A stretch of 64,000 nucleotides of DNA, taken from assembly GCF_001612725.1 (NCBI RefSeq), contig NZ_BDAZ01000014.1:92984-156983 (forward strand). Direction: 5' to 3'. Below are positions 45,074 through 53,629 of this stretch, piece by piece. The notes below the pieces were generated by a model that saw only the letters and a list, made by a program, of their open reading frames with translations, did not search any database and was not told the origin of the DNA. Source of the stretch: Nocardia anaemiae NBRC 100462 (GTDB lineage Bacteria > Actinomycetota > Actinomycetes > Mycobacteriales > Mycobacteriaceae). How positions within the stretch are numbered: position 1 is the first letter of the stretch; each line of letters opens with the position of its first letter. A program made the translations under genes and the position numbers.

Positions 45074-45826
45074 GTGCCCGTTCTGCTCGACGAACGCCCG
45101 GTGACATCGCCGTCTGATGTGCGATTCCCACTCGATCTGGTCGCGCCTGTAGATTTGGCAGGTACGGCGATCGAAGGGATTGGTGTGACGAGCGACGATG
45201 ACGTGGTGACCGACGGTGCGGTCGGCGCCGCGGTCGACGATGCCGAGCTGGTGCAGCGGTTCGAGCGCGACGCGCTCCCGTTGCTCGACCAGCTCTACGG
45301 TGCGGCGCTGCGCATGACCCGAAATCCGGCCGATGCCGAGGATTTGGTGCAGGAAACCTACGTCAAGGCGTTCCAGGGCTTCAAATCCTTCAAGGAGGGC
45401 ACCAATCTGCGTGCCTGGCTCTACCGGATCCTGACCAACACCTACATCAACTCCTACCGCAAGAAGCAGCGTCAGCCCGCGCAGTATCCGACCGACGAGA
45501 TCACCGACTGGCAGCTCGCCGCCACCGCCGAGCACACCTCGACCGGCCTGCGTTCGGCCGAGGTCGAGGCGTTGGACGCGCTGCCGGACGACGACATCAA
45601 GGCCGCACTTCAGGAGCTGCCGGAGGAATTCCGGATGGCGGTGTACTACGCGGACGTCGAGGGTTTTCCATATAAGGAAATCGCCGACATCATGGGCACC
45701 CCCATCGGTACGGTGATGTCCCGGCTGCATCGTGGCCGCAAGCAGCTCAAAGGATTGCTCGCCGATGTGGCGCGCGAACGTGGATTCAACCGCAACGGCG
45801 CGGAACGCCAGGAGGTCAAGCAGTGA
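45074..45826 (+). CDS. sigH: ECF sigma factor SigH (thiol-oxidative stress)
   Basis: A 250-residue ECF sigma factor. Region 2 is [21 protein letters not shown], region 4 is [21 protein letters not shown] and [18 protein letters not shown]. The ~60-residue N-terminal extension is weakly conserved, as in the longer forms of SigR/SigH. GTG 45074 has AAGGAG six bases upstream; GTG 45059 is an alternative. GTGA overlap with rshA. It should direct thioredoxin and other redox genes; none lie in the window. Confidence 0.93.
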   Translation: MPVLLDERPVTSPSDVRFPLDLVAPVDLAGTAIEGIGVTSDDDVVTDGAVGAAVDDAELVQRFERDALPLLDQLYGAALRMTRNPADAEDLVQETYVKAFQGFKSFKEGTNLRAWLYRILTNTYINSYRKKQRQPAQYPTDEITDWQLAATAEHTSTGLRSAEVEALDALPDDDIKAALQELPEEFRMAVYYADVEGFPYKEIADIMGTPIGTVMSRLHRGRKQLKGLLADVARERGFNRNGAERQEVKQ

Positions 45827-46107
45827 GTACGGAGCGTGACCCCGATATGGAGTTGGACTGCACGGCTGTGCTCGCCGACGTCTGGCTCATGCTCGACGGT
45901 GAATGTGACGATGCCACTCGGGCCCGGCTGCAGCACCATATGGACCACTGCTCGCCGTGCATCGAGGCCTATGGCATCGAGGAGAAGATCAAGAGCCTGT
46001 TGAGTCGCAAGTGCGGGGGCGATCGGGCACCGGATTCGCTGCGCGATCGGCTGACCCTGGAGCTGCGCCGATCCGTCACGGTGACGCGAGTCGAGACCAC
46101 CGAGTAG
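45823..46107 (+). CDS. rshA: Anti-sigma factor RshA
   Basis: A 94-residue zinc-binding anti-sigma factor (ZAS) with the HxxxCxxC motif in [16 protein letters not shown]. Oxidation of these thiols releases SigH. GTG 45823 has AGGAGG upstream and overlaps the sigH stop. A hairpin follows 14 bp after its stop. Confidence 0.92.
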   Translation: MSTERDPDMELDCTAVLADVWLMLDGECDDATRARLQHHMDHCSPCIEAYGIEEKIKSLLSRKCGGDRAPDSLRDRLTLELRRSVTVTRVETTE

Positions 46108-46121
46108 TTCCGGAGACAGAA

Positions 46122-46165
46122 AAAACACCGAGTGCCGTACGAAACATCTTGGCCCTCGGTGTTTT
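46122..46165. terminator. Bidirectional terminator between rshA and bS22
   Basis: AAAACACCGAG-(22)-CTCGGTGTTTT, an 11-bp stem flanked by A and T tracts on both sides, between two convergent genes. Confidence 0.85.
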
Positions 46166-46179
46166 CGTCTGTTTACGGC

Positions 46180-46254
46180 TCAGGCGTTAGGACGCTTGCC
46201 GTGGTTGGCCGCGCTTCCCTTGCGGCTGCGCTTCTTACGACCACGCTTACCCAT
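46180..46254 (-). CDS. 30S ribosomal protein bS22 (AURKAIP1/COX24-type peptide)
   Basis: A 24-residue, very basic peptide beginning MGKRGRKKRSRRKG (as read: MGKRGRKKRSRKGS) and ending HGKRPNA. It matches the small actinobacterial ribosomal protein bS22 known from mycobacterial 70S structures. The ATG at 46254 has AAGGGAGA upstream at a normal distance and the gene ends in TGA at 46180. It lies between rshA and the biotinyl/lipoyl gene, and is easily missed because of its size. Confidence 0.9.
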   Translation of the reverse strand: MGKRGRKKRSRKGSAANHGKRPNA

Positions 46255-46344
46255 AGGTAGTCTCCCTTCTGATCGAAGGTCATTGTTTCATGTGTGGTTG
46301 GCTGTAGCTTCAGCGGATACGGGCGAACGAGTGGATGGGGTGTC

Positions 46345-46560
46345 ATGGCGGAGGAAGTGCTCTCGGAGCTGGTGTCGGTCGTGCAGCAGGTTGTCGTTGC
46401 CGAGGGCGACGAGGTGCGCGAGGGTGACACCCTGGTGATCCTCGAGTCGATGAAAATGGAGATCCCGGTGCTCGCCGAGAGCGGTGGCACGGTGACCTCG
46501 ATCGGCGTCAAAGAGGGCGATGCGATCAAGGCCGGGCACCTGATCGCCGTCATCTCTTAA
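46345..46560 (+). CDS. Biotin/lipoyl attachment domain protein (TB7.3-like)
   Basis: A 71-residue single-domain protein with the biotinyl-lysine motif VILESMKMEIPVLAE and flanking glycine turns. It equals TB7.3 (Rv3221c) in length and position. It is expected to be biotinylated, but no carboxylase subunit lies nearby, so its partner is unknown. ATG 46345 fits the family start (MAEEVLSELV). It is divergent from bS22. Confidence 0.93.
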   Translation: MAEEVLSELVSVVQQVVVAEGDEVREGDTLVILESMKMEIPVLAESGGTVTSIGVKEGDAIKAGHLIAVIS

Positions 46561-46583
46561 CTTCTGAAGCGGGTAGATCGAAA

Positions 46584-48098
46584 ATGGCGACACTGAGTGA
46601 GCTGCTGGCCGAACACACCGACCTACCCGGCGTCGCCGTGGACCATCTGCAGCGGGTGGTCGGCGATTGGCAGCTGCTGGCCGATCTGTCCTTCGCGGAT
46701 CTGCTGCTGTGGGTCGGTGCGGGACCGATCGTCGACGGCGCGGATATCGTCTGCGTCGCGCAGTGTCGCCCGACGACCGCGCCCACGGTACATCCGGAGG
46801 ATCGGGTCGGCAAAACCGCCTCGCAGACCGATCATCCGCAGGTCTTCGACGCGCTGATGACCGGCAAGATCGTGCGCGCGGACAGCGATATCGAGGCCGA
46901 GGGCGTCTACCATCCGCATCCGGTGCACGCCATCCGCGAGGCCATTCCGGTGCGCTGCGGTGACGATGTCATCGCGGTGCTCAGCCGCGATACCGATCTG
47001 CAGCGCTCGCGGGTGCGCAGCACGCTGGAGATCGCCTATGTCGCCTGCGCCGACGATCTGTGCCAGATGATCGCCGACGGCACCTTCCCGACCACCGAGG
47101 ACCGCGCCGCGACGCACTCCAGTCCGCGCGCGGGTGACGGCTTCATCCGGCTCGATACCGAGGGCATCGTTGTCTACGCCAGTCCGAACGCGCTGTCGGC
47201 GTATCACCGGATGGGGTTGCAGTCGGATCTGGCCGGTCAGGATCTGGCCGTCACCACCCGATCGCTGATCACCGATCCGTTCGACGCCCAGGAGGTCGTC
47301 GGCGATATCCAGGCCGCCCTGGCCGGCCGAACCGGGCGCCGCATGGAGGTCGAGGCCCGCGGCGCCACCGTGCTGCTGCGCACCCTGGTGCTGCGCCCGC
47401 ACGGTGAACTGGCCGGGGCGGCGGTGCTGGTCCGCGACGTCACCGAGGTCAAGCGCCGCGACCGCGCGTTGCTCAGCAAGGATGCGACCATCCGGGAGAT
47501 CCACCACCGGGTGAAGAACAATCTGCAGACTGTCGCCGCGCTGCTGCGGTTGCAGGCGCGCCGAACCGAGAACGAGGAGGCGCAGGTCGCGCTGACCGAA
47601 TCGGTGCGCCGGGTCACCTCCATCGCCTCGGTGCACGAAATGCTGTCCATGTCGGTGGACGAAGAGGTCGATCTCGACGAGGTGGTGGACCGGCTGCTGC
47701 CGATCATGGCCGATGTCGCGACCGTGCACACCGCGAGAATCAAAGTGCGCCGGGCGGGTTCGCTCGGCGTGTTCTCCGCCGAACGCGCCACTCCGCTGGT
47801 GATGGTGCTGACCGAACTGGTGCAGAACGCCATCGAGCATGCCTTCGATTCCGGCGAAAACGGCACGGTGACAATCCGTTCCGAGCGTTCCGCGCGCTGG
47901 TTGGACGTGATCATCAGCGACGACGGCCGCGGCCTCCCGCCGGGTTTCAGCCTGGAATCCTCCGACCGGCTCGGCCTGCAGATCGTGCGCACCCTGGTCA
48001 CCGCCGAACTCGGCGGCTCCATCGGCCTGCACCCCGGCGCCGATATCGGCACCGACGCGGTGCTGCGCGTCCCATTGGGCCGCCGCTCCGGGCGCTAG
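46584..48098 (+). CDS. pdtaS: Sensor histidine kinase PdtaS
   Basis: A 504-residue soluble kinase. The layout is a GAF-like N-terminal domain (~1-150), a PAS domain (~180-290, FIRLDTEGIVVYASPNALSA), then an HWE/HisKA_2 kinase core: IREIHHRVKNNLQTVAALL holds the phosphorylated His; LTELVQNAIEHAF and ISDDGRGLPPGF are the N and G boxes. PdtaS pairs with the RNA-binding antiterminator PdtaR, encoded elsewhere. It is the counterpart of Rv3220c, in the same place before whiB1. Confidence 0.93.
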   Translation: MATLSELLAEHTDLPGVAVDHLQRVVGDWQLLADLSFADLLLWVGAGPIVDGADIVCVAQCRPTTAPTVHPEDRVGKTASQTDHPQVFDALMTGKIVRADSDIEAEGVYHPHPVHAIREAIPVRCGDDVIAVLSRDTDLQRSRVRSTLEIAYVACADDLCQMIADGTFPTTEDRAATHSSPRAGDGFIRLDTEGIVVYASPNALSAYHRMGLQSDLAGQDLAVTTRSLITDPFDAQEVVGDIQAALAGRTGRRMEVEARGATVLLRTLVLRPHGELAGAAVLVRDVTEVKRRDRALLSKDATIREIHHRVKNNLQTVAALLRLQARRTENEEAQVALTESVRRVTSIASVHEMLSMSVDEEVDLDEVVDRLLPIMADVATVHTARIKVRRAGSLGVFSAERATPLVMVLTELVQNAIEHAFDSGENGTVTIRSERSARWLDVIISDDGRGLPPGFSLESSDRLGLQIVRTLVTAELGGSIGLHPGADIGTDAVLRVPLGRRSGR

Positions 48099-48144
48099 TC
48101 GAATTCGCCTGGCAAGCAATAAGACTCAGCTTCCACGCCTAGCT

Positions 48145-48297
48145 GACCACAGCGGAGCGAGTCTTACGAGCGACCCGTTCGCGGCCCGTCTCGCGTCCGA
48201 GTGGTCGAAGCGCATGCGCCGCAGGCGCGAGTCTCGGCCACTCGGACGCGAGACATCCAGGGGCCGCGAACACGCGGCGCCGCAGGCGCCGCAATCA
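48145..48297 (+). repeat. Dispersed intergenic repeat, family C, copy 2 (long form)
   Basis: Starts CGGAGCGAGTCTTACGAGCG and ends with a GCGCC-GCA-GGCGC hairpin. Bases 48177-48204 and 48238-48271 form a large inverted repeat with one 6-base bulge, so RNA from this segment would fold as a long stem-loop. It follows pdtaS in the same orientation, as the copies after manA (3071) and moeZ (63946) follow theirs. Confidence 0.75.
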
Positions 48298-48314
48298 GAT
48301 ACGGGCACAAAATA

Positions 48315-48336
48315 GCCCGGCACCTGAGTGCCGGGC
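48315..48336 (-). terminator. Terminator after whiB1
   Basis: GCCCGGCAC-CTGA-GTGCCGGGC; read on the minus strand the 9-bp stem is followed by TATTTTGT. A second inverted repeat, GTTACCGG...CCGGTAAC, lies at 48345-48375. Confidence 0.82.
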
Positions 48337-48388
48337 TTGGCTGCGTTACCGGGCCGGGCTGATAGGTCCGGTAACGCCGGTCGTTCTA

Positions 48389-48643
48389 CTAGACGACGGT
48401 GCGGGTGCGCGTGCGGGCGTTGCGACGTTTGAGCGCCCGACGCTCGTCCTCGCTCATACCACCCCACACGCCGGCGTCCTGCCCGGACTTCAGGGCCCAG
48501 GACAGGCAGTCAGCGGTAACGGGGCAGCGAGCGCAGACCAGCTTGGCATCGGCAATCTGCGCGAGCGCCGGACCACTGTTACCCACCGGGAAGAACAGCT
48601 CGGGGTCCTCATCGCGACAGATGGCCTTGTGGCGCCAGTCCAT
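48389..48643 (-). CDS. whiB1: Transcriptional regulator WhiB1
   Basis: An 84-residue Wbl protein identical in length to M. tuberculosis WhiB1. [4Fe-4S] ligands are the Cys in HKAICRDEDPELFF and those in KLVCARCPVTADC; GVWGGMSEDERRALKRRN is the G[IV]WGG turn and basic tail. The cluster senses nitric oxide in mycobacteria, and the protein is essential there. ATG 48643 has AAAGGAG seven bases upstream. A CRP-type site lies 90 bp upstream, agreeing with the known cAMP-CRP control of whiB1. Confidence 0.96.
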   Translation of the reverse strand: MDWRHKAICRDEDPELFFPVGNSGPALAQIADAKLVCARCPVTADCLSWALKSGQDAGVWGGMSEDERRALKRRNARTRTRTVV

Positions 48644-48732
48644 TCCTCTGCTCCTTTGCTGGGCGCCGCAAAGGGCGCCTACGGTTTGTGGATCGTTCAC
48701 TTGTGCGACTCGAATGTTTCCGCACGGTTGCT

Positions 48733-48748
48733 TGTGAATGCTTTCACG
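48733..48748. promoter_or_regulatory. CRP-type binding site upstream of whiB1
   Basis: TGTGA-ATGCTT-TCACG, one mismatch from the CRP/GlxR consensus TGTGA-N6-TCACA, centred about 97 bp before the whiB1 ATG. Confidence 0.65.
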
Positions 48749-48893
48749 AACACCGTAGATGTCAATAGGTATCCGGTGCACCGTGGGGAAGCTCACGCTC
48801 TCAAGGAACCCCTAGGGGAACCTGCCCGGTCCTTTGTACTCGCTCTACCCGGTTTTCGCAGCACAACACCGAGTTTTTTCGCGCGTTTCGTGC

Positions 48894-49838
48894 TCATTTC
48901 GGGCGGGGGGCGATGACATCGAGTACGTCCGGCACGGCTGTGAAATCCACCATGTTGCGTTTTCCGATGAAGTCGCCATCGATTTGCAGGCCGATGGGCT
49001 CGCTGGCCTCGATATGCACGGACGGCACATCGTCCTCGCGAAACAGGTTGCGGGACTTGGGATTTCCATTGGCCGCGAGAAGCTGCCTGGCGAGCAGCAG
49101 GGTGGAGACCACCGACATCGACCGCACGGCAAACACACCGAGACCGGTTTCGAAGGCCGTTCCCGGGTTGGTGTGCACCGGGGTGGCGTTCAGATAGGTC
49201 CACGGGCTGGCGTTCGTTACGAAGGCGTAATGGACCTCACTGACGGGTTCGAAGCCCGGGATCTCGATCCGGACGCTCGGCTCCTTGCGCTTCGACTTGA
49301 AGAACTGTCGGACAGTCGTGCGGACGTAGCGACCGGGGGTAGCGGCATGGCCGTTGGCGCGGCTGTTGTCGATCGCCTCGCACACATCGGCGTCCAGGCC
49401 GACGCCCGCGCTGAAGCCGAACCAGCGATCATCGGCGAGACCGAGACCGATTCTGCGGTCGTGGTCGAGGGTGAGCAGATCGATGAGCTGGTTGGTAGCG
49501 GTCACCGGATCCGGGGAGATGCCGAGGGCGCGTGCGAATACATTCGCCGATCCGCCCGGGATCACTCCGAGGCGTGGCAGCCAGGCCTGTCCGTCGTCGA
49601 CCTGAGGCAGCGGCAGATAGCCGTTGATGGTTTCGTTCACCGTCCCATCGCCGCCGTGCACCACGATCAGGTCCATCTCGTTGGTCGCTGCCCACTGCGC
49701 CAATTCCGCCGCGTGGCCGCGGTGCTGGGTATGCGCGACGGTCAGCTGAGTCCGGCTCTCCAACGCGTGCGCCAGCAGGTCTCGCGTCGCTGGCGTCGTC
49801 GAGGTGGCATTCGGGTTCACGATCAGCAACGTCCGCAC
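48894..49838 (-). CDS. Diacylglycerol/sphingosine kinase-like lipid kinase
   Basis: A 314-residue protein of the DAGK catalytic family. LLIVNPNATS begins the fold, VVHGGDGTVNETING is the nucleotide-binding GGDG loop, and LGVIPGGSANVFARALG is the second conserved block. It may phosphorylate diacylglycerol or a polyprenol/lipid mediator. GTG 49838 lies six bases after TAGGCT, so it is probably leaderless. Divergent from the membrane protein at 49905; counterpart of Rv3218. Confidence 0.88.
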   Translation of the reverse strand: MRTLLIVNPNATSTTPATRDLLAHALESRTQLTVAHTQHRGHAAELAQWAATNEMDLIVVHGGDGTVNETINGYLPLPQVDDGQAWLPRLGVIPGGSANVFARALGISPDPVTATNQLIDLLTLDHDRRIGLGLADDRWFGFSAGVGLDADVCEAIDNSRANGHAATPGRYVRTTVRQFFKSKRKEPSVRIEIPGFEPVSEVHYAFVTNASPWTYLNATPVHTNPGTAFETGLGVFAVRSMSVVSTLLLARQLLAANGNPKSRNLFREDDVPSVHIEASEPIGLQIDGDFIGKRNMVDFTAVPDVLDVIAPRPK

Positions 49839-49844
49839 CTTCGC

Positions 49845-49850
49845 AGCCTA
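49845..49850 (-). promoter_or_regulatory. -10 box of the lipid kinase gene
   Basis: TAGGCT on the minus strand, six bases before GTG 49838; back to back with the plus-strand TAGGCT at 49892. Confidence 0.42.
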
Positions 49851-49891
49851 ATCGGCGCACGGCCCGGTCCGAAAAGCCGCCGAGTGCGTTC

Positions 49892-49897
49892 TAGGCT
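49892..49897 (+). promoter_or_regulatory. -10 box for leaderless membrane protein gene
   Basis: TAGGCT, seven bases, then GTG 49905. Confidence 0.5.
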
Positions 49898-49904
49898 TGG
49901 CCCC

Positions 49905-50336
49905 GTGGCGGACAGCGGTGAAGACGAGGTTTCGGCGGGTGTGCCCGCGACGGTGCGCGGTGCGGGCGGATTGGTCGCGCTCGAGGGTGCGGTGGCCGTG
50001 GTCGTGGCGATCGTATTGATCGTGCGCGGCCTGCTCGGACACGATCAGAGTGCCGCCAGCGGATACGGCACGGCCGCGTGGTTCGGCATTCTCGGCGGCG
50101 CGGTGCTGGCAGCCGGGATCGGACTTTTTCTCGGGCACCGGTGGGGGCGGGCCATCGCCGTGATCGCACAGGTGCTGCTGCTTCCGGTGACCTGGTCGCT
50201 GCTGACCGATTCGCATCAGCCGGTGCTCGGCGCGCTGCTCGGCATTGTCGTAGTCGGCGCACTGGTGCTGCTGTTCGCGCCCGCGTCGAATCGCTGGATG
50301 GCCGAGATCTACGGGATCGAACCGGAATCGAAGTAG
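49905..50336 (+). CDS. Small integral membrane protein (Rv3217c-like)
   Basis: A 143-residue protein with four hydrophobic segments (GGLVALEGAVAVVVAIVLIV, WFGILGGAVLAAGIGLFLG, IAVIAQVLLLPVTW, VLGALLGIVVVGALVLLFA) and a short acidic N-terminus. It matches the conserved actinobacterial protein next to the Rv3218 kinase gene. Function unknown. The GTG start is set by the leaderless promoter; the frame is open far upstream as an antisense artefact. Confidence 0.8.
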   Translation: MADSGEDEVSAGVPATVRGAGGLVALEGAVAVVVAIVLIVRGLLGHDQSAASGYGTAAWFGILGGAVLAAGIGLFLGHRWGRAIAVIAQVLLLPVTWSLLTDSHQPVLGALLGIVVVGALVLLFAPASNRWMAEIYGIEPESK

Positions 50337-50342
50337 CCGGGA

Positions 50343-51023
50343 TCAGGCGATGGCGGCCCGTAGTGCCTGACGGCACAGGTGATCGGCCTGCCGGGTGGTT
50401 TCCGGCTGACGGTAGCGCGGGGTGAGCGCGAGCACCTGGCCGCAGGCGGTGTCCAGGTCGATGAGATGACCGACCGAGACGAAGACCGGTTTGACGCCGC
50501 GACGGGTGCGCAACGCGCGCCCGACGACTTCGCCGTCCATCGTGATATCGCTGACTGCGCCGCGTTCCGGGCCGGGCTCACGGTAGTCACCCCATGGCGC
50601 CTTGGCCACGCCGATTGTCGGTGTGCCCGTGCGGATTCCGACGTGGCAGGCCAAGCCGAAGCGGCGTGGATGCGCGAGTCCCTGTCCGTCGCAGATCAGC
50701 AGATCCGGTGTGGTATCGAGCTTTTCGAGTGCGACAAGGGTGATCGGCAGTTCGCGGAAGGACAGTAGGCCCGGCACGTAGGGGAAGGTGACCGTGCCGT
50801 GCGCGACTGCGGTATCGACGGGATGCAGTGTGGCACTGTCCAATACGACGGCGGCCGCGGCGGCGACCCCGGTTTCGTCATCGTAGGCGGAGTCGAGTCC
50901 GGCGATGGTGCGGAAGTGCGGAGGGCGCGGATCGGCCGCGATCACCAATGGCCGCAACGCATCCTGGATGGCCATGGCCTCGTCCGCGGTGGTTGGCCAA
51001 TCGTCGGGTGCGGTAACCCTCAC
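50343..51023 (-). CDS. nfi: Endonuclease V (deoxyinosine 3' endonuclease)
   Basis: A 226-residue DNA repair nuclease that cuts next to hypoxanthine (deaminated adenine). Catalytic and binding motifs: IAGLDSAYDDE (Asp), FPYVPGLLSFRE (wedge and Glu), ICDGQGLAHPRRFGLACHVG (Asp), and TPTIGVAKAPWG. The stop lies six bases from the stop of the convergent membrane protein gene. The GNAT gene ends four bases upstream of its start, so the two are probably co-transcribed. Confidence 0.95.
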   Translation of the reverse strand: MRVTAPDDWPTTADEAMAIQDALRPLVIAADPRPPHFRTIAGLDSAYDDETGVAAAAAVVLDSATLHPVDTAVAHGTVTFPYVPGLLSFRELPITLVALEKLDTTPDLLICDGQGLAHPRRFGLACHVGIRTGTPTIGVAKAPWGDYREPGPERGAVSDITMDGEVVGRALRTRRGVKPVFVSVGHLIDLDTACGQVLALTPRYRQPETTRQADHLCRQALRAAIA

Positions 51024-51027
51024 TGGT

Positions 51028-51519
51028 TCACCAGGCTTCGGCGGCGAGCTTATCGATGGCCGCGCCGGTGAGCCGGTAGCCGACCCATTGGTCCTGTGGC
51101 TTGGCGTCGAGGGATTTGTAGAACTCGATGGCGGGCGTGTTCCAGGTCAGCACTGCCCAGTCGACCCGGCTGTAGCCATTGGCGGCGGCCTCCTCGGCGA
51201 GGGCGGCGAGCAGCGCCTTGCCGTAACCCTTGCCGCGGGTCTCCGGTTTGACGTACAGGTCCTCCAGGTAGATGCCGTGTACGCCGGTCCAGGTGGAGTA
51301 GTTCAGGAACCAGATCGCACAGCCGACCACGCCGGTCTCCTCCTCGACGACATGGGCGAAAACCGCGGGCGACGGCCCGAACAGTGCGGCGTCGAGCTGC
51401 TCGGTGGTGAGCGTGCACTCGGCGCGGGACTTCTCGTACTCGGCGAGATCCTGGACCAGGCCGACCATGGCGGGTACATCGGCGGAAGTGGCGCGGCGGA
51501 TCTGGCCAGGTCGAGTCAT
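51028..51519 (-). CDS. GNAT-family N-acetyltransferase
   Basis: A 163-residue acetyltransferase. The acetyl-CoA motif A is LEDLYVKPETRGKGYGKALL (R/QxxGxG/A), and YSTWTGVHGIYLED resembles the substrate loop of diamine (spermidine/spermine-like) acetyltransferases. ATG 51519 overlaps the upstream phosphatase stop (ATGA). The substrate is unknown; related genes in mycobacteria sit in the same place. Confidence 0.9.
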   Translation of the reverse strand: MTRPGQIRRATSADVPAMVGLVQDLAEYEKSRAECTLTTEQLDAALFGPSPAVFAHVVEEETGVVGCAIWFLNYSTWTGVHGIYLEDLYVKPETRGKGYGKALLAALAEEAAANGYSRVDWAVLTWNTPAIEFYKSLDAKPQDQWVGYRLTGAAIDKLAAEAW

Positions 51520-52133
51520 AGTGCGGCTCCATGGTTTGCGGGAACTAGGTTGTGCGCCAGGATGGTTCGGTCGTCATGTTCGTAACCGAGCACGGTGATC
51601 GCGGCGGTCGACATCGCGAAGCGCCGCCCCTCCCGGATATCGAGTTCGACCCAGCGGGCGATCAGAGCCCGGGAGAAATGACCGTGGCCGACCAGCACGA
51701 TATCCCGGTCCGGCAGTGCGGGCTCCACCGATGCCAACACCCGATCGGCGCGGGCGCTGACCTGTGCGGCCGTCTCGCCACCCGGTACGACTCCGGTCCA
51801 GATGGTCCAGCCGGGATCGTGCTCGCGGATCTCGACGGAGGTCCTGCCCTCGTAATCGCCGTAATCCCATTCGGCCAGATCGTCATCGATGACGGCTGTG
51901 GCGGCGCTGAGCCCCGCGAGTGCCGCCGTGCGGACAGCGCGTTGACGCGGACTGGTGAGCACCAGCGCGTCACGCAACTTCAACTCGCCGAGCAGTCCGC
52001 CCGCGGCGCGGGCCTGTTCCGCACCGCGCTCGGTGAGCGGCAGATCGGTGCGGCCGGTATGGCGCCGCTGGCTGGACCAGGTGGTTTCGCCGTGTCGGAG
52101 CAGGACCAGTCGGGCATCGTCACGTGCGGACAT
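51516..52133 (-). CDS. Histidine phosphatase family protein (acid phosphatase)
   Basis: A 205-residue phosphoglycerate-mutase-fold phosphatase. VLLRHGETTW carries the catalytic RHG, LVGHGHFSRAL carries the second histidine, and AEWDYGDYEGRTSVEI the acid/base Glu. The homologue Rv3214 is a broad acid phosphatase rather than a mutase. ATG 52133 fits the family; upstream ATGs a few codons earlier are possible. It is translationally coupled with the GNAT gene. Confidence 0.92.
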   Translation of the reverse strand: MSARDDARLVLLRHGETTWSSQRRHTGRTDLPLTERGAEQARAAGGLLGELKLRDALVLTSPRQRAVRTAALAGLSAATAVIDDDLAEWDYGDYEGRTSVEIREHDPGWTIWTGVVPGGETAAQVSARADRVLASVEPALPDRDIVLVGHGHFSRALIARWVELDIREGRRFAMSTAAITVLGYEHDDRTILAHNLVPANHGAAL

Positions 52134-52182
52134 GGGTTCCATCATGGAGCACGGGTCCGACATCGCCAGGGACGGGCAGGCG

Positions 52183-53418
52183 CTAGCCGAGCGCGAAGAT
52201 CTCTTCGCCGCGCTTTTCCAGCACGGTTGTACCGAGGACGGCGAGCGAGATGGGGGAGCCGTCATAGCCGGGGCGGGCCACCGGAATGCGCGACACTTCG
52301 GTGCCCGAGGTGGGATCGAGGACCGCGATGGCGCCGTCGACCGGTACGAGTAGTCGGCCAGCCATGAAGACGGGGCTGCCGAGTGCGCCGGGAGCGGCCC
52401 AGATCGGGTCGAAAGTACCCGCGTTCAAGGCGATCAGGCTGTTGCCGGTGAATACCAGGAACAGCGAACTGATCCGAGTGGTCGTCGTCTTATCGCTCAG
52501 CGGTGCGGAAAGTTGGTGCACCATAAGGGCGTTCCCGGTGCCGTCGAAGACCTCCAGCCGCGGCGATACCGCTTCGCCGGTCGCGGTGGCGGGCGTACCG
52601 GGCAGGTACAGCACGATTCGGTTGTCGGACACCGCGATTACCCGCCCGTCGGGGGAGTCCGCGCCGGAGCCGCTGAGCACATGCGAGCCGTACTCCTCGG
52701 GCACCGTGTTGTCCTTCGGCGCGGGATTGAGCACGGTCAGCCGGTTGGTCGGATCTTCGGGGCAGCGTTCGAGGACGGCGAGCCGGGTGGAGCTGGAACT
52801 CGACGAGATCAGCTTGCATCCCTTGCGCGGCTGGGTTTTCACGTTCACGGGTGCGTCGACGTAGCCGTATTCGAGGGTGCGCACCAGATCCGAGCGCCAC
52901 ATCTCCAGCCGCCGCGGGCCCTGGGCCAGCACATAGGTGCCGTCGACCGATAGCTGCACGGCCGGATCCATATAGCTGCTGCGCGCGGTTCGGCGCGAAC
53001 CGTCCTCACCGGCCAGCAGCGTGGCCTGGCTGCAGCCGCGCTGATCCTTGTACACCGCGATCACCGTGCCGAACTGCGACTCCACGCCGCACAGGGGTAG
53101 GTCGCGCCGGTAGTGCCACACTTGCGCACCGGTGCGCGGATCGTGCCCGGTGACCGTGCCGTCCGCGCCCGTGACGACCGTGCCCGCGGCCACCAGCGCC
53201 CGGTTCGCCGCCGGATCGGGCGCATGCCACAGCTCGTGCAGACTGGTCGGAACCTGATCGGCCGCCGCCGGGGTGGAAACCGGATGTTCCGCCGTCACCG
53301 ATTCGGTGCCCCTGGCATCACTGCGTGCCCACACCACCACGGCCGCGATCACCACGGCCACGGCGATCGCGACTGCGGAGATGATGTCGGCGCGCGTTCG
53401 CCGCTCGGGTGCGAGCAC
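52183..53418 (-). CDS. Membrane-anchored beta-propeller protein (Rv3212-like)
   Basis: A 411-residue protein with one N-terminal membrane helix (VAIAVAVVIAAVVVWA) and a large exported PQQ/YVTN-type propeller. Repeats include GHDPRTGAQVWHYRRDLPL, GSRRTARSSYMDPAVQLS and VDGAIAVLDPTSGTEV. In M. tuberculosis the counterpart Rv3212 has been linked to envelope or division functions, but no enzyme is implied. GTG 53418 is chosen because TAGTCT lies exactly seven bases upstream; the frame continues to 53616 without support. Confidence 0.82.
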   Translation of the reverse strand: MLAPERRTRADIISAVAIAVAVVIAAVVVWARSDARGTESVTAEHPVSTPAAADQVPTSLHELWHAPDPAANRALVAAGTVVTGADGTVTGHDPRTGAQVWHYRRDLPLCGVESQFGTVIAVYKDQRGCSQATLLAGEDGSRRTARSSYMDPAVQLSVDGTYVLAQGPRRLEMWRSDLVRTLEYGYVDAPVNVKTQPRKGCKLISSSSSSTRLAVLERCPEDPTNRLTVLNPAPKDNTVPEEYGSHVLSGSGADSPDGRVIAVSDNRIVLYLPGTPATATGEAVSPRLEVFDGTGNALMVHQLSAPLSDKTTTTRISSLFLVFTGNSLIALNAGTFDPIWAAPGALGSPVFMAGRLLVPVDGAIAVLDPTSGTEVSRIPVARPGYDGSPISLAVLGTTVLEKRGEEIFALG

Positions 53419-53425
53419 GTTTGCG

Positions 53426-53431
53426 AGACTA
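53426..53431 (-). promoter_or_regulatory. -10 box for leaderless propeller gene
   Basis: TAGTCT on the minus strand, seven bases before GTG 53418. Confidence 0.5.
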
Positions 53432-53590
53432 CAACGTACCGCCGGGCCGATGCGATCGGTCTCACCGTGGACGCCCATCGACCGATGGCGGCAGACGATG
53501 CGGTCAATGGTGCTTACCTGCTGATACTTCCGCGTTCGACGACCCGTTGACGCCCGGCTGTGGAACATGCACCGGCACCGGAAGACGACA

Positions 53591-53621
53591 CAGGCGCGCC
53601 TGTCCCTGACAGACACGCCTG
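53591..53621 (-). terminator. Hairpin terminator after the DEAD helicase
   Basis: On the minus strand CAGGCGTGTCTGTC-AGG-GACAGGCGCGCCTG; a 14-bp stem with two G-U pairs in RNA, starting 9 bp past the helicase stop. Confidence 0.7.
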
Positions 53622-53629
53622 CGTATCGA

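Noticed and set aside
46623..48119. 498-residue minus-strand ORF
   Set aside because: Antisense to pdtaS, with no recognisable domain.
48834..49904. Long plus-strand frame upstream of the small membrane protein
   Set aside because: Antisense to the lipid kinase; the leaderless promoter and hydrophobic profile place the real start at 49905.
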